From assembly GCA_963732375.1 (NCBI GenBank), contig CAVSZE010000002.1, positions 475,867 through 539,866 on the forward strand: a DNA stretch of 64,000 nucleotides. The letters run 5' to 3'. Of the stretch, positions 23,807-31,248 are shown in pieces; the stretch's first letter is position 1; each line of letters begins with the position of its first letter. The notes beneath the pieces were generated by a model. That model saw only the letters and a program-made list of their open reading frames with translations, did no database searches and was not told where the DNA came from. The translations under genes were made by a program, and so were the position numbers. The stretch is from RPQJ01 sp963732375. Lineage in GTDB: Bacteria > Pseudomonadota > Gammaproteobacteria > Steroidobacterales > Steroidobacteraceae.

Positions 23807-24253
23807 TCAGGCTCGGCCCTGCAGCCTTAACATGGCCACCGTGAGGTCATCACGCTCGCCAGCGTAGTACTTGCCGAGAAGTCGCTCGAAAATCGACTCC
23901 CGCCCGGCCACTTGTGCGAACAGAGTCAGGCTGGACCGCAATTTCATCGTATCCGTCGATCCGAAGATGTCCGCGGCAGATTCGCCTGGATCGATCCCTT
24001 CGAGCACCGCCGCGCACTCATACAGCCGTGCACCGAGCACGGGGTGCGCGAGATAGGCTCGTGCTTCGGCGAGACCGGTGATGCCGTAACGCTTCGCCAT
24101 TGCGCTGTACCCGAGCCCCTGCAACTGCGGGAACACGAACCACATCCAGTGCGAGCGCTTGTGGCCACCGCGGATCTCGGCGACGACACGCTCGTAGATG
24201 TGCGATTGCGCTTCGACGAAGCGCTTGAGATCGAAGGGATCCGCGGCCGGCAT
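23807..24253 (-). CDS. DUF1810 family protein
   Basis: A 148-residue protein whose ATG at 24253 opens the conserved DUF1810 start (DPFDLKRFVEAQSHIYERVVAEIRGGHKRSHWMWFVFPQLQGLGYS). It continues with MAKRYGITGLAEARAYLAHPVLGARLYECAAVL and DIFGSTDTMKLRSSLTLFAQV. All are hallmarks of this widespread family (about 140-150 residues), which has a YciI-like/NADAR-like small fold and no proven role. No signal peptide is seen. It is divergent from the next secreted-protein/sigma-factor operon. Confidence 0.9.
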   Translation of the reverse strand: MPAADPFDLKRFVEAQSHIYERVVAEIRGGHKRSHWMWFVFPQLQGLGYSAMAKRYGITGLAEARAYLAHPVLGARLYECAAVLEGIDPGESAADIFGSTDTMKLRSSLTLFAQVAGRESIFERLLGKYYAGERDDLTVAMLRLQGRA

Positions 24254-24370
24254 AAAAGTGCGGGGTTCTTCGCTGCCTTCGGAGCAGGACATCAGCCGAG
24301 GCGGAGTTTAACCCCGCGGCGAATGACCCACCGTTTAAAGGGATACGTACCCACAAACGGAGACCGAGCC

Positions 24371-25201
24371 ATGAGCCATGCCATAAACCGCCGAACGCTG
24401 CTGGCCGTCGCAACAGTGTCGATACTTGCCGCGGCGCTTGTCCCACTGACCGTCTCCCGCGCCGACTCGCTGGCCCGCGTGGACGTCTACGACCGCAGCG
24501 CGGGTGAGGCATTGCCTGTGTATCGCCAGCACGGCCGCCGGTATGTCGTAGGCCAGCCCGGCAACGAGTACGCCGTCCGCATCCGCAACTGCTCAGACCA
24601 ACGGCTGCTGGCGGTCGTGAGCGTGGATGGCGTCAATGCCGTGACCGGCGAGTCGGCATCACCGGACCAGTCGGGATATGTGATCGAGCCCGGCGCTTAC
24701 GTGAACATCCAGGGCTGGCGCAAGGACCTGAGCCGCACCGCGGCGTTCTACTTCTCGGATCCGGCCGACTCCTATGCGGCACGCACCGGACGGCCGAATG
24801 ACCTCGGCGTGATCGGCGTAGCGTTGTTCCGCGAGCGCCGCGTTGAACGCCAGGCCTGGACCAGCGGCGAAAACCAGTCACCGGCGCCAGGTTCGCCGCA
24901 ACGAGCCGAGGCGGACAACGCCGCAGAAGGCAAGGCTGGCCGCATGGCGAGCGATGCCGCAGCCGCGCAGAAAATGGAGCAACCGTCGCTGGGCACGGGG
25001 CACGGTCGCGGCGAATACTCGCCGGTGGAGCAGGTCGAATTCGTGCGCGCCAGCTCGAGACCGGACGAAATGATCGCCATCCGCTACGAACGCCGCGAGA
25101 CGCTTGTTGCCATGGGCGTGATCCCGGAACCGAAATACAGCGTTCGGAGCCGTCAGCCCGATCCGTTCCCGGGCGAGCTCGGTTTCGTGCCGGATCCTTG
25201 A
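24371..25201 (+). CDS. Secreted protein of a sigma-factor operon
   Basis: A 276-residue exported protein (signal peptide ending near VSRADS). Residues about 35-155 form a compact beta-rich domain with LPVYRQHGRRYVVGQPGNEYAVRIRN, LLAVVSVDGVNAVTGESAS and GYVIEPGAYVNIQGWRKD, followed by FYFSDPADSYAARTGRPNDLGVIGVALFRER. The C-terminal part is Ala/Gly-rich and ends with the charged EMIAIRYERRETLVAMGVIPEP. The ATG at 24371 has GGAG 7 bp upstream. Its last codon overlaps the TTG start of the ECF sigma gene. It may be the surface target or signal sensor for the sigma/anti-sigma pair. I know this architecture from proteobacterial genomes but not its function. Confidence 0.68.
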   Translation: MSHAINRRTLLAVATVSILAAALVPLTVSRADSLARVDVYDRSAGEALPVYRQHGRRYVVGQPGNEYAVRIRNCSDQRLLAVVSVDGVNAVTGESASPDQSGYVIEPGAYVNIQGWRKDLSRTAAFYFSDPADSYAARTGRPNDLGVIGVALFRERRVERQAWTSGENQSPAPGSPQRAEADNAAEGKAGRMASDAAAAQKMEQPSLGTGHGRGEYSPVEQVEFVRASSRPDEMIAIRYERRETLVAMGVIPEPKYSVRSRQPDPFPGELGFVPDP

Positions 25202-25848
25202 GCCGCTCGATTGCCGCAGGCGTCGCGCAGGTCGATACTGCGTGGCGCATGCGACCCCCGAACGCCGAGCAGGATCCTGCCAGCGACGAGGCATTGATGC
25301 GCGACTACGGTCGCGGCGATGCGCGCGCATTCGAGACACTGTATGCGCGGCACAAGGCTGCGACCTACCGCTACTTCCTTCGTCACGCCGGTGGCGACGC
25401 CGCCACGGCTGCGGAACTGCACCAGGATCTTTGGCTGAAGGTGATCGGTGCCCGAGAGCGCTATGAGGCGAGGTCGAAGTTCTCGACCTGGCTGTACACG
25501 CTCGCACGGCACAGGATGGTCGATCACTGGCGCTCCCGCCATGGCGTCACACTGGCGTCGCTCGAGGACGAGGCGACCGCCGCGCAGGCCGAGGAGGCGA
25601 TGTTAGCGTTGCGTGACACGAGCGACGATCCTCTGCATGCGAGCATCGGCACACAGACTCGCGGCAGGCTCGTGGCGGCACTCGCCGTCGTGCCGAAACT
25701 GCAGCGCGACGCATTCCTGCTCCACATCGAGGGAGGTCTCTCGCTGGAGGACATCGCGAGTCTCACCGCCGTGAGCGGCGAGACCGTCAAGAGCCGCTTG
25801 CGCTATGCCTACCGAAGGTTGCGCGCGGCGTTGGAGGACTTGCAATGA
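25198..25848 (+). CDS. ECF-type RNA polymerase sigma factor
   Basis: A 216-residue sigma factor. Region 2 reads FETLYARHKAATYRYFLRHAGGDAATAAELHQDLWLKVIG with FSTWLYTLARHRMVDHWR, and region 4 is LPK-like VPKLQRDAFLLHIEGGLSLEDIASLTAVSGETVKSRLRYAYRRLRAAL. The TTG at 25198 overlaps the preceding stop; an ATG at 25249 (MRPPNAEQ) is an alternative. It also overlaps the next gene by ATGA. It should direct polymerase to envelope-response promoters and be held by the membrane-bound protein encoded next. Confidence 0.9.
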   Translation: MSRSIAAGVAQVDTAWRMRPPNAEQDPASDEALMRDYGRGDARAFETLYARHKAATYRYFLRHAGGDAATAAELHQDLWLKVIGARERYEARSKFSTWLYTLARHRMVDHWRSRHGVTLASLEDEATAAQAEEAMLALRDTSDDPLHASIGTQTRGRLVAALAVVPKLQRDAFLLHIEGGLSLEDIASLTAVSGETVKSRLRYAYRRLRAALEDLQ

Positions 25849-26660
25849 GCAATCACGAGAGAAACGACCCGCAGGCAGCGGGGGCGGACGCGGCATTGCG
25901 GCAGGCCTGGCAACAGGCCTCGGATGAAGTGCCGCCCACCGAGCTCGACGCCGCGGTCATCGCAGCCGCCCGCAGATCGGTGCGGGCTCCGGGCACGGGC
26001 GCACGGACGGCCCAGGACAACGCACGCCCGCGGAACTGGGTGATGCGCTGGCAGCCGCTGGCCGCCGCGGCGACCGTGGCGGGATTTGCATTCCTGCTTG
26101 TGCAGTTGCTGCCCCGCGACCGCGATGTCGAGCCATCGATCCGGATGGAGGAACCTGCACCGAGACCAGTCACGGCCCGGCCAACCACGACGGAACCGCC
26201 CGCGGCCGAACGAGATGCAGCCGTGCCAGCCGCAACGGAACGAGCCGCGGCCGAACCAGCTGCGACCGAACAGAAAGCGAGCGGCCAGTTGGCACGCGAG
26301 TCGATCGACAACGTGCCGGCTGCATCCGTCAATGTCGCTGCCGACCAGGGAGCGGCTGCCGTCCCGGACCGCGAACGCGCGAAAGCGGCCGCTCCGGCGG
26401 CGTCGGGCCTGACAATTGCCGTTCCGCAGCCTACGGACTCTGGCGCGTCGGTCGCGGCCGCTGAACCAGGGCTGCAGAAAAGGCAGCGCGCCGAAGCGGC
26501 CCTGGGCGCCACAGGCTGGGCGGCAAGGATCGCGGCCTTGTACGATTCGGGCGACACGGTGGGCGCGGCGAACGCGCTGCATGCGTTTCGTGCCGCAGAG
26601 CCGGACGCCGATAGTTATCTGCGCGAGTCGCTCCGCGACTGGGCCAGAACGGTGGAGTGA
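25845..26660 (+). CDS. Probable membrane-bound anti-sigma factor
   Basis: A 271-residue protein overlapping the sigma gene by 4 bp. The cytoplasmic N-terminus (DAALRQAWQQASDEVPPTELDAAVIAAARRSVR) resembles the short anti-sigma domains paired with ECF factors. One membrane span follows (WQPLAAAATVAGFAFLLVQLLP). The outside part is long and Ala/Pro/Glu-rich with no folded motif until WAARIAALYDSGDTVGAANALHAFRAAEPDADSYLRESLRDW, a helical end resembling a TPR-like pair. Gene order (secreted protein, sigma, anti-sigma) and the overlaps imply one regulatory unit. Confidence 0.75.
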   Translation: MSNHERNDPQAAGADAALRQAWQQASDEVPPTELDAAVIAAARRSVRAPGTGARTAQDNARPRNWVMRWQPLAAAATVAGFAFLLVQLLPRDRDVEPSIRMEEPAPRPVTARPTTTEPPAAERDAAVPAATERAAAEPAATEQKASGQLARESIDNVPAASVNVAADQGAAAVPDRERAKAAAPAASGLTIAVPQPTDSGASVAAAEPGLQKRQRAEAALGATGWAARIAALYDSGDTVGAANALHAFRAAEPDADSYLRESLRDWARTVE

Positions 26661-26692
26661 CGACGCCGGATCGGTGCAGTCAGGCCACCCGG

Positions 26693-27139
26693 TTACCCGG
26701 GAATCTCAGGCTCGACGAGCTGCGCAAGTTGCGCGAGTGATTCCTGCCAGCCGAGATAGCACATCTCGAGCGGAATGGCTTCGGGTATGCCTTCCTGCAC
26801 CACGTTGATCTCGGTTCCGCATGACACCTGCGACAACGTCACCGTCGTCTGCATGGCACCCGGCAAACCGGGATCGTCGAACACATCCGAATAGCGAATC
26901 TTCTCGGATGGCACGAGTTCGAGGTATTCGCCGCCAAATGAGTGGCCCTGGCCCGCCGAGAAGTTGGTGAAAGTCATCTTGAAGGTTCCACCAACCCGCG
27001 CGTCCATGTGATGGACCCTGCAGGTGAAACCATATGGCGGAAGCCACTTGGCCATCGCCTCTGGGTCCAGGAACGCGCGATAGACACGCTCGGGGGGTGC
27101 CCGGAGGACGCGGTGAAGCCGAACCGTGCCTTTCGACAT
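26693..27139 (-). CDS. SRPBCC/AHSA1-like protein
   Basis: A 148-residue protein of the START/Bet-v-1-like superfamily (AHSA1 or polyketide-cyclase type): TVRLHRVLRAPPERVYRAFLDPEAMAKWLPPYGFTC, then GGTFKMTFTNFSAGQGHSFGGEYLELVPSEKIRYSDVFDD, and the C-terminal helix LEMCYLGWQESLAQLAQLVEPEI. Such proteins bind hydrophobic ligands in a cavity; many are simply annotated as 'activator of HSP90 ATPase-like'. No partner is evident nearby. The ATG at 27139 is the first start in the family alignment region. Confidence 0.88.
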   Translation of the reverse strand: MSKGTVRLHRVLRAPPERVYRAFLDPEAMAKWLPPYGFTCRVHHMDARVGGTFKMTFTNFSAGQGHSFGGEYLELVPSEKIRYSDVFDDPGLPGAMQTTVTLSQVSCGTEINVVQEGIPEAIPLEMCYLGWQESLAQLAQLVEPEIPG

Positions 27140-27203
27140 CGCAATTTACCTCTCGAGTCGCGGTGAAACGGGGCTACGCCCAGCGCTCGGCTGGCCCGGG
27201 AGC

Positions 27204-27413
27204 TCAGGACGCGTGCACCCTCGGTCCGCCGCCCAGCAGTCGCGCAGGCAGCATCACGATCACGCGGAGCAGCGCGAACACGCCGCCGACCGCGATACCG
27301 ATCAGCCGGAACGGCAGCATCAGCAGCCATACGACCGGCCACGCGACCAGCGCAACGAGCGCGAGCGGCCAGCACACCGCGAGCAACAGCAGCCACAGGA
27401 GGAACTTGATCAT
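27204..27413 (-). CDS. Small two-span membrane protein
   Basis: A 69-residue, very hydrophobic protein: FLLWLLLLAVCWPLALVALVAWPVVWLLML and LIGIAVGGVFALLRVIVML, followed by a short Gly/Arg tail. The ATG at 27413 is on the strand opposite the RNase gene; only 23 bp separate their starts. No family is recognised. The pattern fits the small membrane proteins often found with envelope stress genes, but that is speculation. Confidence 0.55.
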   Translation of the reverse strand: MIKFLLWLLLLAVCWPLALVALVAWPVVWLLMLPFRLIGIAVGGVFALLRVIVMLPARLLGGGPRVHAS

Positions 27414-27436
27414 GCGAATAATTTAACATTGCAGCC

Positions 27437-27862
27437 ATGTCGCGTGCACTTCGAATCGTCCTGGTAGCGCTGGCCGCTTTCGCGCTGCTCCAGTGGTGGC
27501 CCGGGCATCGCGAAGTCGTGCCGGATACGCCGGGCGCAGCGGACAGCCAGGTGCAACTTTCACCCGGCAGCGCGCCAACCTCGCGCTACCCCGCCTTCCT
27601 GCCGGCCGAAGCAGTAGCGACGCTCGAGGCCATCGAGCGCGGAGGACCGTTCCCGTACCCGCGCGACGGCGTGGTGTTCCAGAACCGCGAGCACCGGCTG
27701 CCCGGGCGGCCCGGCGGCTACTACCGCGAGTACACTGTTCTGACCCCCGGCTCAGGCGACCGCGGTGCCAGGCGTATCGTCGCCGGCGGGGATCCGCCCG
27801 AGGTTTTTTACTACACCGACGACCACTACCGGTCGTTCCGGAACGTGGAGGTCAATCGGTGA
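27437..27862 (+). CDS. Secreted barnase-type ribonuclease (N1/T1 family)
   Basis: A 141-residue exported ribonuclease. After an N-terminal hydrophobic segment (IVLVALAAFALLQWW) comes the microbial RNase fold. The catalytic trio is visible: Glu98 in YYREYTV, Arg112/Arg113 in GARRIVAG, and His130 in YYTDDHYRSFR, corresponding to barnase Glu73, Arg87 and His102. GVVFQNREHRLPGRPGGYYREY is the substrate-binding strand of barnase relatives. The gene overlaps the downstream inhibitor gene by 4 bp (GTGA), the expected toxin/immunity arrangement. It may serve as an exported antibacterial or scavenging RNase. Confidence 0.92.
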   Translation: MSRALRIVLVALAAFALLQWWPGHREVVPDTPGAADSQVQLSPGSAPTSRYPAFLPAEAVATLEAIERGGPFPYPRDGVVFQNREHRLPGRPGGYYREYTVLTPGSGDRGARRIVAGGDPPEVFYYTDDHYRSFRNVEVNR

Positions 27863-28284
27863 ACGACAAGCCGGCGAAGGGCAACCACTTCGGTCCAGGA
27901 CCGGTATACATGACACCGCTCCGTGATGCGGCCGCGGCCGCCATCTGCGTGCTCGCCCGCTCGCGCGATTTTGACTGCACGCGCGTGGACCTGTCCGGTT
28001 GCACTGAGAAGAGCGAGTTGCTCGCGCGCGTCGCGAAGGCGCTGGGATTTCCTGCGTGGTTTGGCCACAACTGGGATGCACTGGCGGACTGCGTCACGGA
28101 CCTCGGTTGGCGGCCGGCCGTGGGCTACGTACTGATCCTCGAGAACGCGGCCGAACTGCAGCAAAGCCAGCCCGAGGTGTTCGACACGGCGCTCGCGATC
28201 TTCGCCGACGCGGCTGCGGCATGGAAAGCGCGCGGTGCGACGTTCCGTACCTTTGTCAGCGTTACGCAGCTGCCGACGAACTAA
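27859..28284 (+). CDS. Barstar-family RNase inhibitor
   Basis: A 141-residue barstar-like protein starting at GTG 27859, directly coupled to the RNase gene. The family core is DLSGCTEKSELLARVAKALGFPAWFGHNWDALADCVTDLGWRPA, in which the WFGxNWDAL helix supplies the Asp and Trp that block the active site. It continues with VLILENAAEL and a helical end. It must stay in the cytoplasm to protect the cell, and no signal peptide is seen. Together with the upstream gene it forms a complete barnase/barstar module. Confidence 0.93.
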   Translation: MNDKPAKGNHFGPGPVYMTPLRDAAAAAICVLARSRDFDCTRVDLSGCTEKSELLARVAKALGFPAWFGHNWDALADCVTDLGWRPAVGYVLILENAAELQQSQPEVFDTALAIFADAAAAWKARGATFRTFVSVTQLPTN

Positions 28285-28311
28285 CTGACGCTACCCGCGC
28301 TGTGGCGCGGA

Positions 28312-28929
28312 TCAGCGCCGCGTCGCGCGGCCTCGCCGCACGGTCTTCCGTACCTTTACCTTGGCCCTTCGTGTTGCGACTTTTGCCTTCTTGCGGGCGA
28401 CTGGCTTACGGGCGACAGCCTTCGCCTTGCGGACCGCTGCCTTGGTCTTGCGCACGGCAGCCTTTCTCTTGGCCACCTTACGCTTCTTCGCGACTTTCGG
28501 TGCCGCCTGCCGCTCGCCGACCTTGCCGGCGTCCTGCGCCGCCTTCTTCAGGATGGTCATCGCCCTGGACAGGTCGCCCGCGATCCGCTCGCGCGCCGTC
28601 TTCAGGACTTCCGCCTGTTCGCGCGCCAGGTCGCGCACGCTGCCGGTGTAGGCGATGCGCTCGATCTGGGCAGCGGCGTCGGTCAGCCCGTCATTGACGA
28701 TGTCGGCCTGCAACTCGATCAGGCTCTGCACCGCCCCTTGCGAAATGGAGGTCAGCTTGACGCCCGAGCGCGCCAGCGCGCGCACTTTTCCGTTGAGTGA
28801 CCTGATGCGCGCCGCGGAATTGATCGCAGCCTGGCGTGCAGCCGCGAGTCGCGAGGTGCGCAGGTGCTCGGCGAGCTCCGCGAGGCCTTTGGTCTGCTCG
28901 TCGAGAAAATCTTCTGTTCCGGCATGCAT
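28312..28929 (-). CDS. Phasin-like protein with a histone H1/AlgP-like basic tail
   Basis: A 205-residue protein in two parts. Residues 1-135 look like a phasin domain: long amphipathic helices with DFLDEQTKGLAELAEHLRTS, GVKLTSISQGAVQSLIELQADIVNDGLTDAA and a heptad-rich coil, as in polyhydroxyalkanoate granule proteins. The remainder is almost pure Lys/Arg/Ala (VAKKRKVAKRKAAVRKTKAAVRKA..., ending RRGRATRR), the composition of eukaryote-like H1 domains and AlgP-like tails. Such proteins bind DNA and granules and can link them. The gene is convergent with barstar with a 27-bp gap. Confidence 0.78.
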   Translation of the reverse strand: MHAGTEDFLDEQTKGLAELAEHLRTSRLAAARQAAINSAARIRSLNGKVRALARSGVKLTSISQGAVQSLIELQADIVNDGLTDAAAQIERIAYTGSVRDLAREQAEVLKTARERIAGDLSRAMTILKKAAQDAGKVGERQAAPKVAKKRKVAKRKAAVRKTKAAVRKAKAVARKPVARKKAKVATRRAKVKVRKTVRRGRATRR

Positions 28930-29123
28930 GGGTGCTACCTCCGATGGGTATGGCCGCGGGAACCCGCGGTCACGGCCCCCAACATACGCCGCTGCCAGCG
29001 CTGGTCAATCCTGCGGCTGCCGATCCACCCCTGATCGCACGAACATTTTCCGAATGGATGGCGAGCGACTATATTCCGGGTCCACCTGCGCTCGGCGCCT
29101 GACAGGGAGCCCTGGGTCCGCCG

Positions 29124-29714
29124 ATGCACACCGTCCAGCCCCGGAATTTGCCGTCGCCCGAGGACGTCGCCGTCGTAGTCGGCGCGACTGGAGGCTTGGG
29201 CTCGGCACTACTGGCGGAACTGGGGCGCGATTCGCGCTACGGCCGACTCTTCGGCCTTTCGCGAGCGCCGTCTTCGACGTCCGGCGGACGGGTGGAGCTG
29301 GGTTACGTTGACGTCACGGACGAAGCCAGTATCGAGGCCGCGGCGGCGCAGGCGAGGACCCTTGGCACCGTGCGGCTGGTGATTGTCGCCTCGGGACTGC
29401 TGCACGACGATGCGGCGCGGCCCGAGCGGCAGTGGGAAGAGCTTAGGCCTGAGGCGCTCATGCAGCGGTTCGCTGTCAACGCGATTGGTCCGGCGCTGGT
29501 CGCCAAGCACTTCCTGCCCCTGCTGCCGCGCCATGGTCGCTCGGTTTTCGCGTCGATCTCCGCGCGCGTCGGCAGTATCGAGGACAATCGGCTCGGCGGC
29601 TGGTATTCATATCGCGCGTCGAAGGCGGCACTGAACATGTTGTTGAAGACATTTTCGATCGAACTCAACCGCAGGGCCCCGTCGGCGATCTGTGTCGGCC
29701 TGCACCCTGGCACG
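29124..29714 (+). pseudogene. Short-chain dehydrogenase truncated by an out-of-frame join to a GST gene
   Basis: A C-factor-like SDR: VAVVVGATGGLGSALLAEL (cofactor loop), GYVDVTDEAS, VNAIGPALVAKHFLPLL, the ISARVGSIEDNRLGGWYSYRASKAALNML active-site region with the Y-x-x-x-K motif, and CVGLHPGT. Family members go on for roughly 40 more residues after HPGT. Here homology stops at 29714 and the frame, without meeting a stop, runs on through the GST gene in another frame to 30494, giving a 456-codon chimera. The most economical explanation is a deletion that removed the end of the SDR gene and the spacer. Confidence 0.7.
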
Positions 29715-29760
29715 GCTCGCGAATTCCTGCATGACTTCAATACAATTCGAGGAACAATCA

Positions 29761-30432
29761 ATGCTCAAGCTCCACGGATTCCCGGTCAGCAACTACACCA
29801 ACATGGTGGCTTTTGCCCTGCTCGAGAAAGGCGTGCCATTCGAGTACGTGCTGACGATGCCCGAGCAGGGCACCGAGTTCCTGGCGAGAAGTCCGCGCGG
29901 CAAGGTGCCGTTCCTGGAGACCACGCAGGGCTGCATCAACGAGACCAGCGTGATCCTGGAATACCTCGAGGATTCGGGCCAGGGAAAGCCGCTGTTGCCG
30001 CTGGATCCGTACGCCCGTGCGCTGGCGCGCTCGCTGATGAAGGAAATCGAGATCTACATCGAGCTGCCGGCGCGCACCTGCTTCGCCGAGGCGTTCTTCG
30101 GCGGCAAGGTGCCCGACGCGATCAAGGCCAGGGCGCGAGAGGACCTGGTTGCGGGATTCGCGACGCTGAAGCGTCACGGCAAGTTCGCACCGTACGTCGC
30201 GGGCGACACGCTCACCGTCGCCGATGTCATGTTTCTCTACAGCGTGGATCTCGCCGCCGGCGTCGGCAAGCAGCTCTTCGGCCTGGACCTGCTCGGCGAC
30301 ATGCCGGCCGCGCAGGCACTGCTGCAGAGGCTCGGCGAGAATCCGCACGCCAAGTCCATTGCTGCGACCAGGGACGCGGGCATGCCCGGATTCATCGCTG
30401 CGATGCGCGCCAGGTTCCAGGGCGCCGGCTAG
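29761..30432 (+). CDS. Glutathione S-transferase family protein
   Basis: A 223-residue GST. The ATG at 29761 has GAGGA about 8 bp upstream and starts the thioredoxin-like domain MLKLHGFPVSNYTNMVAFALLEKGVPFEYV. The glutathione site is seen in RGKVPFLETTQGCINETSVILEYLED (cis-Pro and E-S/T-S region), and the C-terminal helical domain has GDTLTVADVMFLYSVDLA, the N-capping motif. The gene lies completely inside the run-on frame of the broken SDR. A detoxification role is expected; its substrate is open. Confidence 0.88.
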   Translation: MLKLHGFPVSNYTNMVAFALLEKGVPFEYVLTMPEQGTEFLARSPRGKVPFLETTQGCINETSVILEYLEDSGQGKPLLPLDPYARALARSLMKEIEIYIELPARTCFAEAFFGGKVPDAIKARAREDLVAGFATLKRHGKFAPYVAGDTLTVADVMFLYSVDLAAGVGKQLFGLDLLGDMPAAQALLQRLGENPHAKSIAATRDAGMPGFIAAMRARFQGAG

Positions 30433-30510
30433 GAAGTCATATCGTCCCGCGTCGCGCCTCCGCTGAGGCAGAGAGAGTGCGGGTGCCTGGATGAAGGAGA
30501 GAATCTCTTC

Positions 30511-31188
30511 ATGATCGAGCCGGGATTCGTGCCGTTGATTACCTGGGAGGAGCTTTCCCCGCAGGACATGCAGCAGCGTGTCGACGCGTTTGAAGCCCAC
30601 CTGCAGCGGCGGCGTACGGTGCGACAGTTCTCGGATCGGCACGTGCCGCGCTCCGTCATCGAGAAATGCCTGTTGGCCGCAGGATCGGCGCCGAGCGGAG
30701 CGCACCAGCAGCCCTGGCATTTCGTCGCGATCTCGGACCCATCCATGAAATCACGCATCCGCGAGGCGGCCGAGGCGGAAGAGCGCGATTTCTACCAGAG
30801 GCGGGCGCCCCAGGAATGGCTGGAAGCACTGCGCCCGCTCGGAACCGACGCGCACAAGCCGTACCTCGAGACGGCGCCGTGGCTGATCGCGGTGTTCCTG
30901 CGACGATTCACGCGGCTGCCGGACGGTCGCAAGATGAAGCACTACTACACCGACGAATCGGTCGGCATTGCCACCGGTTTCCTGATTGCGGCGGTGCACG
31001 CAGCGGGCCTGGTATCGCTCACCCATACGCCGAGCCCGATGGGATTCCTGACCGAGATTCTCGGCCGCCCGAAGGACATCGAACGCCCGTTCCTGCTGCT
31101 GGTGGTCGGCTATCCGGGCGCCGACGCCCGCGTGCCCGACATCGCGCGCAAGCCGCTCGGCGAGATCGCCACTTTTCTGCCGCCGTGA
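30511..31188 (+). CDS. Nitroreductase-family flavoprotein, iodotyrosine-deiodinase-like
   Basis: A 225-residue FMN protein. Family marks: RRRTVRQFSDRHVPRSVIEKCLLAAGSAPSGAHQQPWHFVAI binds FMN, KPYLETAPWLIAVF is the central strand, and YTDESVGIATGFLIAAVHAAGLVSLTHTPSPMGFLTEILGRPKDIERPFLLLVVGYP is the C-terminal part shared with iodotyrosine deiodinase and BluB-like members. It probably performs an FMN-dependent reduction such as reductive dehalogenation of a phenolic compound; the substrate is not set by sequence. Its ATG at 30511 follows AAGGAGAG. It is in line behind the GST gene. Confidence 0.88.
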   Translation: MIEPGFVPLITWEELSPQDMQQRVDAFEAHLQRRRTVRQFSDRHVPRSVIEKCLLAAGSAPSGAHQQPWHFVAISDPSMKSRIREAAEAEERDFYQRRAPQEWLEALRPLGTDAHKPYLETAPWLIAVFLRRFTRLPDGRKMKHYYTDESVGIATGFLIAAVHAAGLVSLTHTPSPMGFLTEILGRPKDIERPFLLLVVGYPGADARVPDIARKPLGEIATFLPP

Positions 31189-31248
31189 GGCGCGCGAACA
31201 AGCAGGGTCCACCTGCCTCGCGCTGGGGCCCGGTTGGCCTGCGCGCTG

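Noticed and set aside
23912..24370. Extension of the sigma-operon secreted protein to an earlier start
   Set aside because: It overlaps the DUF1810 gene in antisense and would bury the signal peptide; ATG 24371 has a ribosome site.
4200..28300. Reading the toxin-rich part as an anti-phage defence island
   Set aside because: No restriction, CBASS, Thoeris, CRISPR or phage genes accompany the toxin modules, and the TIR protein lies apart with a different architecture.
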